A stretch of 64,000 nt of DNA. Source: Xylanibacter rodentium. GTDB taxonomy: Bacteria; Bacteroidota; Bacteroidia; Bacteroidales; Bacteroidaceae. Below are positions 55,102 through 63,645 of the stretch, in pieces; the first letter of the stretch is position 1, and the number at the start of each line of letters is the position of its first letter. Location of the stretch: assembly GCF_013166575.1 (NCBI RefSeq), contig NZ_JABKKE010000006.1, forward strand, positions 1 to 64,000, in the 5' to 3' direction. Both the position numbers and the translations under genes were made by a program. Under the pieces are notes generated by a model. The model saw only the letters and a program-made list of their open reading frames with translations, was not told the DNA's origin and ran no database searches.

Positions 55102-55183
55102 GTAGGGACATATTCTTGGATTTGTCCGCAAAATATATATCTATATATTATATAAACGGACAAATACAAAAATATGTCCCTAC
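55102..55183. repeat. Long-armed inverted repeat upstream of the HD gene
   Basis: Two 27-bp arms (starting GTAGGGACATATT, ending AATATGTCCCTAC) pair at 25 of 27 positions around an AT-rich 28-nt loop. It lies between fumarase and the HD-domain gene. A GGGGGATT/AATCCCCC-type motif is next to it at 55057-55072. It looks like a dispersed repeat rather than a classical terminator. Confidence 0.75.
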
Positions 55184-55229
55184 ATATGAACTGAACCACC
55201 CTCCATTCACAAACAAACCATGTGCACTT

Positions 55230-55814
55230 ATGAAAGACAAGTTTGTATCTCTGCTCAACGCCACAGGACGTCAAGGCATCAACAGCGTGATAACATATCT
55301 GGAAAAGGTTGGCTTCTTTGAGGCCCCGGCATCAATAAACCGCCATCTGAGCTATGAGGGCGGGCTCGTGGAGCATTCGCTCAACGTATACCGCATGGCG
55401 ATGATGCTACGTGAACAGATGATACTGATGAAGCCCGACACAGCCGAACAGCTCACCAAAGAAAGCATCACCATAGCTGCGCTACTGCACGACGTGTGCA
55501 AGGCCAACATATACAAACAGGCAAAGAAATGGCGCAAGGACGAACAGAACCGCTGGGAGCAGTATGACACATACGAGGCCGACTACTCGCGCTTTCCACT
55601 CGGCCACGGCGAGAAATCGGTGATAATGCTGCTGCGCCTCGGCCTACAGCTCACCAACGACGAGGTGCTGGCCATTCGCTGGCACATGGGGGCTTGGAAC
55701 CTCCCTTTCCAAAGCTACGAGGACAAGTGCAACATATCAGAAGCAAGCGACCATCCGCTCACTGCCATCATCCAGGCAGCCGACGGTCTGGCCACGCATA
55801 TTATGGAGAAATAG
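55230..55814 (+). CDS. HD-domain metal-dependent phosphohydrolase
   Basis: A 194-residue soluble protein starting MKDKFVSLLNATGRQG. The frame is open to 55071, but that extension runs through the inverted repeat. Metal ligands of the HD family are visible in GLVEHSLNVYRM and ALLHDVCKAN, with later histidines in IRWHMGAWN and an aspartate in IIQAADGLATH. Members hydrolyse phosphate esters of nucleotides; the substrate here is unknown. It is followed by a 538-bp non-coding region. Confidence 0.8.
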   Translation: MKDKFVSLLNATGRQGINSVITYLEKVGFFEAPASINRHLSYEGGLVEHSLNVYRMAMMLREQMILMKPDTAEQLTKESITIAALLHDVCKANIYKQAKKWRKDEQNRWEQYDTYEADYSRFPLGHGEKSVIMLLRLGLQLTNDEVLAIRWHMGAWNLPFQSYEDKCNISEASDHPLTAIIQAADGLATHIMEK

Positions 55815-55858
55815 ACCGCTTTTCAATCTATTTATATCGCTGTATTAGATTTTATTCG

Positions 55859-55866
55859 TATCTTTG
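55859..55866 (+). promoter_or_regulatory. Promoter -7 box in the gap before the BspA-like gene
   Basis: TATCTTTG matches TAnnTTTG, 487 bp before the next coding start. Either the BspA-like gene has a very long leader or a non-coding RNA starts here. GGCCACTG...CAGTGTC just downstream can form a short hairpin. Confidence 0.45.
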
Positions 55867-56079
55867 CAAACGTATGGCCACTGCTATGCGGACAGTGTCG
55901 CGTACATCCCTCCGGACAGCAGCCGTATGCGGTGGGTATTATATACCATGCCATAGATAACCGAAGTTTAAATAAAATAAACAATTTAAAAGAAAGAAAG
56001 GAACAAACAAGGAAAGAAACGGAAAGATAAAAGATATCGGATTATAATATAGGATATACTGAGCGTTAGCTTTTATTCT

Positions 56080-56208
56080 CACAGTAGAAAATCGCCAATT
56101 AACTCTTGTAGAGAATCAAACACAGCTAATAAAAGTAAACACTCGCCCTGAAAAGGCGTGGGTTTACTGGTTGTGTTTGATAGGCGTTTGGCGATGCCTC
56201 TACTGTGG
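56080..56208 (+). ncRNA. Rod-like structured RNA candidate
   Basis: Nested complementary segments span the whole stretch: CACAGTAGA with TCTACTGTG (outer), ATCGCCAA with TTGGCGAT, CAAACACA with TGTGTTTG, AGTAAAC with GTTTACT, and CGCC with GGCG around a CTGAAAA loop. Unpaired regions of about 18 and 5 bases interrupt the rod between the second and third stems. A closing stem, a large bulge and a long apical arm recall 6S RNA, but no sequence match can be checked here. Alternatives are a 5' leader structure of the BspA-like gene or a dispersed palindromic repeat. The strand is uncertain. Confidence 0.45.
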
Positions 56209-56352
56209 ACAAGTAAAAAACCACGCCTTTATCTCTTTTGTTTATGCTGTTCAAGACGAAACAGCCCGATGAAAAACTCAGACTACACCTATTTTTATTT
56301 ACCAAGACAAAAGTTGCACACAACAACTTGCGTCGTTTAAAAACTAATTCGT

Positions 56353-59300
56353 ATGAATAAGACGAAATTACTATTTTCAGTCATTGCTCTTTTTACGGCA
56401 TTGACGGCACATTGCCAAAAATTCTCTGTCGGTGATTTGAATTTCACCATTCTTGATGCCGATGCCCGCACAGTACAGCTTAGTGGTGGAGGTACCACAG
56501 ACGACACGCTCCATATCCCGGGGACAGTGGAAAATGAAGGAGTGACATATACAATCACTTCAGTAAATCTAAGGTTGAACAGATTTTCACCTCTCGGTAA
56601 GAATGTCACTACGATAACAGTGCCAAAGACCGTGACGGAAATTGTGAGTATAGGCGGACAGATTATAAAAAACATACTCTTCGAGGAAGGCTCTCAGCTG
56701 GCTACCATTAAAGAGAGGGCCTTCAGTAACTGCAGCAGGATGGACAGCATAACGTTTGAAAACTGCCGCCAATTGAAAACCATAGGCACCACAAAATATT
56801 ACAGTAGCAGTAGCAATGGTGTATTCCATGTAAACATCAAGAAAGTAGTGCTGCCGGAAAGCGTTAAGTATATAGGAGACCATGCTTTCACCGGCACACA
56901 AATAAAAGAACTCACACTGTCAAACTTAAAGTATTTGGGAACGAGTGCGTTCAAAGACTGCGAATCCCTGCAAAGCATCAATATACCCGAAAATATAGAC
57001 ACAATCAGGTCAAGAACTTTCGAGGGATGCATAAGTCTGACGGAATTAAAGCTCCCCTATGGTTTAGAGGTGATAGAAAACAGTGCGTTCAACGGAACGG
57101 CAGTAAAAGAGTTTGTGCTACCTGAGAATCTCAAGGAAATAGGTTCTAACGCCTTCCGCAACACTACCATCTACCCCACCGGCGCCATACCGGCAGAACT
57201 GTCAAGCCATGCCTTTGAAGACCATGTGGACGTAATCATAAAAGACCTTGCGCTATTGGACGCATACATGAACGCTCCAGTGTGGAGCGACTATGTGAAA
57301 GGCCCGGAGTTTTGGGCCTACAACGTGAAATATCGTTTCCAAACGAGCACCACAGCAATTGTTTGCGATGTTACAGGTTCTTCTGTAACGATTCCGGATA
57401 CCGTAAACTACGAAGGATACCGTCTCGCTGTTACAAAAATCGAAGACTATAGTCTCAATTACCAGTGTCGTGAAGTTTACATAAAAGCGAAAGTGACCAC
57501 AATCGGACAACAGGATTTCACATTCTTCGGACGTGGAAGTGAATTATCGAAAATTGAATTACCCAACACTCTGCAACGTATAGAAGAAAAAACTTTCTGG
57601 TGTTGTAAGAAACTAAAAAGCATTGATCTGCCCGACAGTATATCATATATAGGTCCCCAGGCTTTCGCAAATAGCGGAATAGAGAACTTCACCGCACCCA
57701 AAAGTCTGACCGGAATAAACGTTGAGGTATTCGCATCCTGTAATTCACTGAAAATAGTGACGCTGCACGATGACATAACATATATCGATGTACAAGCTTT
57801 CAGTTATACCGCCATTGAGAGTATCAAACTGCCGAAAAATCTTCTCACACTCGATAGCGAAAGTTTTAGTAATTGCAAGAATCTGAAAGAGCTGACATTG
57901 CCTGCCGGCATCAAGAACATTGAACTTAGTGCCATTGGCGGAACGGCAATCACCGAATTGCGCATTCCACACACGATAAATAACATTTACAATTCCTTTA
58001 CCTTCAATAACTATTCTTCGGCAGACAGCCTCAAGAACATATTCATCAACGGCGGCACCAACCCTAAGTATTTCGACATTGACGGTGTTCTATTCAGAAA
58101 CCTAAACGAAAAAGACCCGCAGTACAATCCGGACACAGAACAGCAATACAAGCTGCTGTGCTATCCCGCCAACCGCGACGCGGCCGAATATAACGTGCCC
58201 GCCGGTACTACCGTAATATCGTCATCAGCTTTCCAAAAATCTTCCGGCAACACGGCATTCTTCCCCTTGAAAAAAGTTGTTCTGCCGGAAAGCGTAACAG
58301 TGATCGAGCCGTATGCCTTTGCCTATAACCCACAGTTTGAAAGCGTCAATCTGCCGGAAGGACTGACAAGGATTGAGGATTATGCTTTCCGTAGCGACCT
58401 ACGACTAAATAATGTGCGTATACCCAATACGGTGAATTACATAGGCAGCATGGCCTTCAACATCACCACCGTGTTTATCGATGCCATCGAACCTCCGACA
58501 TGTCGTGACCAATCACCACTCCAAACAACTTTAATATGCGTAAAGCCCGAGGCCTTAGAAGCATACCGCAACCATGAAGTATGGGGAAAGTACCGTAGAA
58601 TAGAATGCGACGTTCACAATATCAACGGGCTTATATATGTGGCTCATGGCAGCACCGACGCAGAACTTGCCGGCTACGTCACCATGCCAGACAGCACTCT
58701 CAACATCCCTCAGACGGTAACCATCGACGGCACACAGATGAACGTGACAACAATAGGTGACCAGGCGTTGGTGAATGCAGCTACCACAGCTATAAACGTG
58801 CCGAGGACAATGGAGAACATAGGCACAAACAGTTTCACCGGGTGCTACGAACTGACATCGGTGAACATTGCCGATGCAAAACTGCAAATGCCCAACTTAA
58901 CCCTATTGCCCAAATTACATGAAATAACCATCGGCAACAACAACGGCCATCACACTCTCATCAACGGTGTACTCTACAACAAGACGGCAAACACACTTCA
59001 GGTTTATCCTTATGCTTTGGATTGCGAAACATATGTTCTACCCGAGAGTGTAAACACCATTGAAGAGTATGTACTGATGCATTTTTCCTATAACAACAAA
59101 GATCTCTTAAATCTGAAAGCACTGGTTTCGTTGGCCACCACACCTCCGGATTGCCATACCGGATTCAACTTCTCCAGATTGGACAACACAACCCTATATG
59201 TACCGAAAAATTCGATGGAAGCATACCAAACAGCTCGCGGTTGGAACAACTTCCAAAACATCATCGGTCTGACCGAAGAGGAAATCAACGCCATGCTCAC

Positions 59301-59442
59301 TGGCATAAAAGGCATTGAAGCAGACAATGCCACGACAAATCCCGACGGCAACGGCACGTTACATACCCTCGACGGTCGGTGCACATCCACGCCTGCCAAA
59401 GGTCTTTATATACGTAACGGGAAGAAGGTGATAGTACGATAA
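56353..59442 (+). CDS. BspA-like leucine-rich-repeat surface protein
   Basis: A 1029-residue exported protein (signal peptide MNKTKLLFSVIALFTALTAHC). Most of it is LRR_5-type repeats of the Treponema pallidum/BspA class, with recurring units such as LPESVKYIGDHAFTGTQIKE and LPNTLQRIEEKTFW. Two segments of about 60 residues (near 320-380 and 750-810) break the array. The C-terminus LDGRCTSTPAKGLYIRNGKK resembles the sorting-type tail seen on many Prevotella exported proteins. BspA proteins bind host matrix proteins or other bacteria. It stands alone, with a terminator after it. Confidence 0.88.
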   Translation: MNKTKLLFSVIALFTALTAHCQKFSVGDLNFTILDADARTVQLSGGGTTDDTLHIPGTVENEGVTYTITSVNLRLNRFSPLGKNVTTITVPKTVTEIVSIGGQIIKNILFEEGSQLATIKERAFSNCSRMDSITFENCRQLKTIGTTKYYSSSSNGVFHVNIKKVVLPESVKYIGDHAFTGTQIKELTLSNLKYLGTSAFKDCESLQSINIPENIDTIRSRTFEGCISLTELKLPYGLEVIENSAFNGTAVKEFVLPENLKEIGSNAFRNTTIYPTGAIPAELSSHAFEDHVDVIIKDLALLDAYMNAPVWSDYVKGPEFWAYNVKYRFQTSTTAIVCDVTGSSVTIPDTVNYEGYRLAVTKIEDYSLNYQCREVYIKAKVTTIGQQDFTFFGRGSELSKIELPNTLQRIEEKTFWCCKKLKSIDLPDSISYIGPQAFANSGIENFTAPKSLTGINVEVFASCNSLKIVTLHDDITYIDVQAFSYTAIESIKLPKNLLTLDSESFSNCKNLKELTLPAGIKNIELSAIGGTAITELRIPHTINNIYNSFTFNNYSSADSLKNIFINGGTNPKYFDIDGVLFRNLNEKDPQYNPDTEQQYKLLCYPANRDAAEYNVPAGTTVISSSAFQKSSGNTAFFPLKKVVLPESVTVIEPYAFAYNPQFESVNLPEGLTRIEDYAFRSDLRLNNVRIPNTVNYIGSMAFNITTVFIDAIEPPTCRDQSPLQTTLICVKPEALEAYRNHEVWGKYRRIECDVHNINGLIYVAHGSTDAELAGYVTMPDSTLNIPQTVTIDGTQMNVTTIGDQALVNAATTAINVPRTMENIGTNSFTGCYELTSVNIADAKLQMPNLTLLPKLHEITIGNNNGHHTLINGVLYNKTANTLQVYPYALDCETYVLPESVNTIEEYVLMHFSYNNKDLLNLKALVSLATTPPDCHTGFNFSRLDNTTLYVPKNSMEAYQTARGWNNFQNIIGLTEEEINAMLTGIKGIEADNATTNPDGNGTLHTLDGRCTSTPAKGLYIRNGKKVIVR

Positions 59443-59489
59443 ACAGTCCTTTCCAAAAAGACAATACGATAAAACAGCAATAAAGAGAA

Positions 59490-59548
59490 ACAGGTTCTTT
59501 GCAACGGATATAATATACCTATTATACCCATTGTTGCAAAGAACCTGT
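59490..59548 (+). terminator. Terminator after the BspA-like gene
   Basis: A perfect 16-bp stem (ACAGGTTCTTTGCAAC and complement) with a 27-nt AT-rich loop, followed by CTTTTCTTATTT. It lies 47 bp past the stop. Confidence 0.85.
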
Positions 59549-59662
59549 CTTTTCTTATTTGTGGCCCTAACGGCAAGGCTATGGCCAGGTTGAAGGTATT
59601 ATCTACAAACTGAAAGTATACTCCGGCAAACAGAATTATGCCTCAGCAAACGGAGTTATACA

Positions 59663-60205
59663 TCAACAGACAGATGTCAGCTCTCCCGTAACCGAATCGA
59701 TGATGAATCCCCGCACGTTGACATCTTTCGGCACGAGCGGATAGTTGCGTATGCAGTCCACCGTCTTTCGTACCGATTCATCCGTATCGTGGAATCCTTC
59801 GAGCCAATGATCGAGATCGAAACCGCAACGGCGAATTGTCTCAAGCGTCTCTTCCGTGATGCCGCGTTGTTTCATCAGGGCTATCATCTCTCCGCCGTCC
59901 ATATGGCAGGCTCCGCAAGTGGTATGGGCTATGACCATAATCTCGTTCACACCAAGTTCATAGATAGCCACGAGGAGGCTGCGGATATTGCTGTCAAAGG
60001 GATTGAGTATTGTTCCACCGGCATTCTTTATCAATTTTGCATCACCATTCCTGATGCCCAACGCAGCAGGCAGAAGTTCTGTCAGCCGAGTGTCCATACA
60101 GGAAAGTATGGCAAGTTTCTTGTCGGGATACTTGCTCGTCACATACTTCTCGTATCCCTTTTCCGCCACGAACTGACGATTGAATTCCAATATTTCGTTT
60201 ATCAT
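59663..60205 (-). CDS. Beta-class carbonic anhydrase
   Basis: A 180-residue enzyme. Zinc ligands are Cys36, His94 and Cys97 (SCMDTR and AHTTCGAC), with the conserved Asp38-Arg40 dyad and the NAGG loop. It interconverts carbon dioxide and bicarbonate, providing bicarbonate for carboxylation reactions. A TACCTTTG box lies at 60363-60370 on the minus strand, giving a leader of about 150 bp. The length is typical of the compact beta class. Confidence 0.9.
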   Translation of the reverse strand: MINEILEFNRQFVAEKGYEKYVTSKYPDKKLAILSCMDTRLTELLPAALGIRNGDAKLIKNAGGTILNPFDSNIRSLLVAIYELGVNEIMVIAHTTCGACHMDGGEMIALMKQRGITEETLETIRRCGFDLDHWLEGFHDTDESVRKTVDCIRNYPLVPKDVNVRGFIIDSVTGELTSVC

Positions 60206-60504
60206 AACAAGTATAAACTATTTTAAATTTTCACCGGTTTTACTTAACCGGTTGGCAAATAAGTTTTCAGCTAATTATTCAAGAAACAGATGTATGACTA
60301 TTCAGCAACTCTGCCAAAATCCAGCCTTTTGCGTTGCCATGTTGTCAAACAACTCTTTTCTGCAAAGGTATAACAATTATCTGAAATGACAATACATGGC
60401 ATATGGATTTCTTCATTTCACATTTACAAACAGTTCTTTGAAAAGGTTGCAATTTCATGAATTATAGCTACCTTTGCAAGTGAGCACCAAACCAACAAGC
60501 ACAA
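60206..60504. other. Divergent promoter region of carbonic anhydrase and acetyltransferase
   Basis: This region has a minus-strand -7 box at 60363-60370 (TACCTTTG) and a plus-strand one at 60469-60476 (TACCTTTG). No gene or repeat is seen. Confidence 0.55.
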
Positions 60505-60564
60505 ATGCAATTGCAAGATCTATTCCTTAAAACTGTCTTGCTGTTGGGATTATTTGTAAGTTGA
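60505..60564 (+). CDS. Possible 19-residue leader peptide
   Basis: A short frame MQLQDLFLKTVLLLGLFVS begins about 29 bp after a plus-strand -7 box (60469-60476) and ends 29 bp before the acetyltransferase gene. It is hydrophobic. It may be a real leader ORF or chance; there are no attenuator hairpins around it. Confidence 0.25.
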   Translation: MQLQDLFLKTVLLLGLFVS

Positions 60565-60593
60565 TAAAATCATTTCTTAATTTGTAAGCATCT

Positions 60594-61067
60594 ATGAACG
60601 AACAATTCTCAATCAGGGCAGCTCGTCAATCTGACGCTGTTGCGATAAAAGATTTATTTCAAAATACAGTACTTACGGTCAACAGGCTGAACTACTCGCA
60701 AGAGGAAGTTGAGGATTGGGCTTCATGCGGAAATGACATTTCCCACATAGAAGACATGATAAATACACATTACTTCATAGTTGCAGTCAGTCAAAAGTCG
60801 CAGATTGTAGGTTTCTCGTCCATTACGCTTAAAGGCTATTTGCATAGTATGTTTGTCCACAAGGATTTCCAAGGGAAAGGTGTGGCTACGGTTTTGCTAA
60901 ATGAAATAGAGCGATATGCAACTGCCGTGGGAATTAAACGGATAATGTCCGAAGTAAGCCTGACCGCCCGTCCTTTCTTTGAGAAAAGAGGATTTGTAGT
61001 AGAAAAAGAACAAAAATACAAGGCCAACAAACTCTCCTTGACAAATTTTGTGATGACAAAAGGATAA
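60594..61067 (+). CDS. GNAT-family N-acetyltransferase
   Basis: A 157-residue acetyl-CoA-dependent acetyltransferase. The GNAT core includes FSIRAARQSDAVAIKDLF (beta1-alpha1), the central strand YLHSMFVHKDFQGKGVATVL with the pyrophosphate-binding Q-G-K-G-V-A loop, and a C-terminal FFEKRGFVVE motif. The substrate is unknown; similarity to RimI-like and general stress acetyltransferases is only at fold level. It is probably transcribed from the box at 60469-60476. Confidence 0.8.
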   Translation: MNEQFSIRAARQSDAVAIKDLFQNTVLTVNRLNYSQEEVEDWASCGNDISHIEDMINTHYFIVAVSQKSQIVGFSSITLKGYLHSMFVHKDFQGKGVATVLLNEIERYATAVGIKRIMSEVSLTARPFFEKRGFVVEKEQKYKANKLSLTNFVMTKG

Positions 61068-61231
61068 GATTGTCCATACCATGCAGTGTTATAGTCAGGC
61101 TCTCAAATATCTTTACTTTAACATGTGTTAAACGGTATCACAATGGTATTTCTCAGCAATGCCCCCGAAAACCGCGATTTTCGAGTCAAATGGGAAGTAC
61201 TGATAATCAGCATGTTACACCCAAGCGGCTT

Positions 61232-61390
61232 TGTCAAGAAAGCAGAGAGGGCCGTTTGGCATTGCAATAAGGCCGTTATTGCATTGCGACGGCGGCCTTA
61301 TTGCAATGCCAAACGGCCCTTACGGGAGTGTCGGGAGGCCCTTACGGCAAGTTGAACATGCAAAAAACGTGTGTCAAGAAAGCAGAGAAG
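61232..61390. repeat. GGCC-rich palindromic repeat with flanking direct repeats, copy 2
   Basis: Two perfect 26-bp arms (61249-61274, starting GGGCCGTTTGGCATTG; 61294-61319) enclose a 19-nt loop. GGGAGGCCCTTACGGCAA follows at 61332, shared with the repeat at 43899-44006. A direct repeat TGTCAAGAAAGCAGAGA occurs before (61232) and after (61374) the palindrome. Short frames across it translate the repeat and are not called. Nothing else is seen between the acetyltransferase and flavoprotein genes. Confidence 0.8.
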
Positions 61391-61440
61391 GCCTCCCGGC
61401 TTTTCTATTTCGAGAAAAAAGAAAAGTTAAAATTTCAGAA

Positions 61441-62733
61441 TTAACAAGACAAATTACTCACAGCTCTTGCCACTACATAGCCCATTGACCATGCCGCCTG
61501 AAGATTGAATCCGCCGGTAATGGCATCCACATCAAGCACCTCACCGGCAAAGTACAATCCCGGGTGAATGCGGCATTCCAGCGTACGAGAGTCTACCATA
61601 TCGAGCGACACACCACCGCAGGTGACAAACTCCTCCTTGAACCGGTTCTTGCCATCCACACGATAGCGGCTGTTCACGAGCGTGTTTACCAACCGGTTCA
61701 TGCCCTTGCGGCCCATTTCGGCCCACCGCATAGCCGGATTGAGCGCACTGCTGTCCAGCAGATACTGCCACAAACGCGCGTTAAACTGCTGAGGATACAG
61801 AGACGACAAATGTTTCTGAGGATGCCGCACCGCCAACTCCATTACCGTCTCTACGGCCTCCGCCTCGCTGGCGTCTCCAAGCCAGTTTATACTCAGTTCG
61901 GCCTTGTAGCCGCCATCATGCAACAAACGGGCAGCATAAGACGACAACTTGAGTATGGCCGGACCGCTCATGCCCCAATGGGTAATGAGCAACGGTCCCG
62001 AGGCACGCAATTTTGTTCCGGCCAATCCGGCTGTGACGTTATCAACCACAGTGCCTGTCATCGCTGTAATACCGCTTTCAGGAAGACACAGACTGAACAG
62101 CGACGGCACCGGACTCACCGTCTCCACGCCCAGCGAACCGAGCATGCCGAATCCGGATGCCTTCGGGCTTCCACCCGTGGTGACAATCACCACGTCGTAA
62201 TCCGCTGCCACCTCACTGCCATCCGGCTGTCCGGCCCTGCCGGCCACCACCGTGTAGCGTGGCGCTGCCGGCCCGTCACCATGCTGAGCAGCGTCGGCAG
62301 CGTGCATAGCAGCTACAGGCCGTATGTCCACCACCCTATGCCCCGTGAGCAGCTTCACCCCGCGGCTGTGCATCAGCCGCGTTAGCGTGCCCACAATCTC
62401 CATGGCATCCTGCGACTGCGGAAACACACAACAGTCGTATTGCGTTACCAGACGCACGCCCTCGTGCTCAAACCACTCATAGGTATCCTCATGGCTGAAC
62501 TCCCTCAGCAGGCGTTTCATCAGCCGATGACCGCGGGGGTATACCGACTCCATACTCCTCACGCCCTCAAAAGAGTTGGTCAGGTTGCAGCGCCCTCCGC
62601 CCGTGACAGACACCTTGGCGAGCGGCTTGCGTCCGCTCTCATACACGGTGACATGAGCCTCGGGGCGCATTTTTTTCAAATTCACAGCAGCGAAACATCC
62701 TGCCGCTCCGGCACCGACAACAGCTACCTTCAT
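61441..62733 (-). CDS. HI0933/BaiN-type flavoprotein
   Basis: A 430-residue FAD-dependent oxidoreductase. A Rossmann start VAVVGAGAAGCFAAVNL binds FAD; VTGGGRCNLTNS follows at about 45. The C-terminal signature (GGVSLDMVDSRTLECR, then YFAGEVLDVDAITGGFNLQ) is typical of HI0933/YhiN proteins. Some relatives act on bile acids (BaiN), but most are unassigned. It is cytoplasmic. It is 103 bp from the ferritin gene on the same strand, with a hairpin in between, so it may be transcribed separately. Confidence 0.85.
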   Translation of the reverse strand: MKVAVVGAGAAGCFAAVNLKKMRPEAHVTVYESGRKPLAKVSVTGGGRCNLTNSFEGVRSMESVYPRGHRLMKRLLREFSHEDTYEWFEHEGVRLVTQYDCCVFPQSQDAMEIVGTLTRLMHSRGVKLLTGHRVVDIRPVAAMHAADAAQHGDGPAAPRYTVVAGRAGQPDGSEVAADYDVVIVTTGGSPKASGFGMLGSLGVETVSPVPSLFSLCLPESGITAMTGTVVDNVTAGLAGTKLRASGPLLITHWGMSGPAILKLSSYAARLLHDGGYKAELSINWLGDASEAEAVETVMELAVRHPQKHLSSLYPQQFNARLWQYLLDSSALNPAMRWAEMGRKGMNRLVNTLVNSRYRVDGKNRFKEEFVTCGGVSLDMVDSRTLECRIHPGLYFAGEVLDVDAITGGFNLQAAWSMGYVVARAVSNLSC

Positions 62734-62767
62734 ATAATGCTAACGATAATCCAAACCGAACGAAAAT

Positions 62768-62801
62768 AGGGACAAAGAACCAATCTACGTTCTATGTCCC
62801 C
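62768..62801 (-). terminator. Hairpin after the ferritin gene
   Basis: Arms of 13 bp with one mismatch (start AGGGACAAAGAAC, end GTTCTATGTCCCC) and an 8-nt loop, 36 bp past the ferritin stop. On the minus strand it is followed by TATTTTCG. Confidence 0.7.
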
Positions 62802-62836
62802 ATGAATAATTTTAGAATATGCTGCCTTCACCCGGC

Positions 62837-63319
62837 TTATACCCTGCTGCCATACTGCTGGTCGAGATTGAAAATGGCAGTATTGCCCATCTTCTTGATG
62901 CGGTCAACGATGCCGGAAGCGGTAGCCTCTTCTTCGACCTGCTCGCGAACGAATCCCCACAGGAAATCCTGAGTAGCCTTGTCGTTCTCGGCAGAAGCGA
63001 TGTCCACCAGTTCGTCTATCCAACGCGACACCTTGCACTCATGATCGTATACCTGCTCAAACACTTCGAGCGGTGTACCCCACTGGGTTGGAACAGCGTC
63101 AATCTGTCCCAAAACGGCCGTTCCGCCACGTTTGATGACATAATCAGCCATCTGATAAGCATGGTCCATCTCCTCCTGCGACTGCTTCTTCATCCATGTG
63201 GCAAAGCCAGTGAAACCTTCCTTATCAAAATAGAAAGCCATTGACAGGTACAGATTGGCCGACCAAATTTCTCTTGCAATCTGCGCGTTGATCGCGTCCT
63301 GTAATTTCTGTGTAATCAT
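62837..63319 (-). CDS. ftnA: Bacterial ferritin (FtnA-like)
   Basis: A 160-residue four-helix iron-storage protein. Ferroxidase ligands are in place: Glu17 (QIAREIW), Glu50 and His53 (QEEMDHA), Glu94 (DHECKV), Gln127 and Glu130. It oxidises Fe2+ and stores the mineral inside a 24-mer cage. Its -7 box (TATATTTG) lies at 63376-63383 on the minus strand. In anaerobic Bacteroidales ferritin also protects against oxygen exposure. Confidence 0.93.
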   Translation of the reverse strand: MITQKLQDAINAQIAREIWSANLYLSMAFYFDKEGFTGFATWMKKQSQEEMDHAYQMADYVIKRGGTAVLGQIDAVPTQWGTPLEVFEQVYDHECKVSRWIDELVDIASAENDKATQDFLWGFVREQVEEEATASGIVDRIKKMGNTAIFNLDQQYGSRV

Positions 63320-63375
63320 AATTTCAATAGTTTTAAAATGAATAACTTTGGTAAGAACGAAGCAAAAGTTATACC

Positions 63376-63383
63376 AAATATAC
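63376..63383 (-). promoter_or_regulatory. Promoter -7 box of ferritin
   Basis: The minus strand reads TATATTTG, matching TAnnTTTG, 56 bp before the ferritin start. Confidence 0.5.
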
Positions 63384-63607
63384 CTTTTGACAATATGTCA
63401 GTAAAAAATAAATGTATTTTAAGATTTGTCACACGAGCCTTGTAACCAATGTTATACGACTTATGTAACATATTAAACGGCCTGTATAACAAATCCGGTT
63501 ATAATCGTCTTTTCTGATTTCACAATAAACAATAACAGACATAACCCTAAATTACTGGCAAACCTCATTTTTATCAGCAATTATAGGCCTTTTACACCAA
63601 AATTCTA

Positions 63608-63615
63608 TAACTTTG
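63608..63615 (+). promoter_or_regulatory. Promoter -7 box of kdsA
   Basis: TAACTTTG matches TAnnTTTG, 30 bp before the kdsA ATG. Confidence 0.55.
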
Positions 63616-63645
63616 CAAAATAATACATTGTATATACGACAAGAA

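Larger units (their letters stand above)
63320..63645. other. Divergent region between ferritin and kdsA
   Basis: This 326-bp gap holds the ferritin -7 box (63376-63383, minus) and the kdsA -7 box (63608-63615, plus). The middle is AT-rich and I see no gene or strong hairpin in it. Confidence 0.5.

Noticed and set aside
61125..61355. 76-residue protein
   Set aside because: Entirely within the second palindromic repeat; no promoter and no family resemblance.
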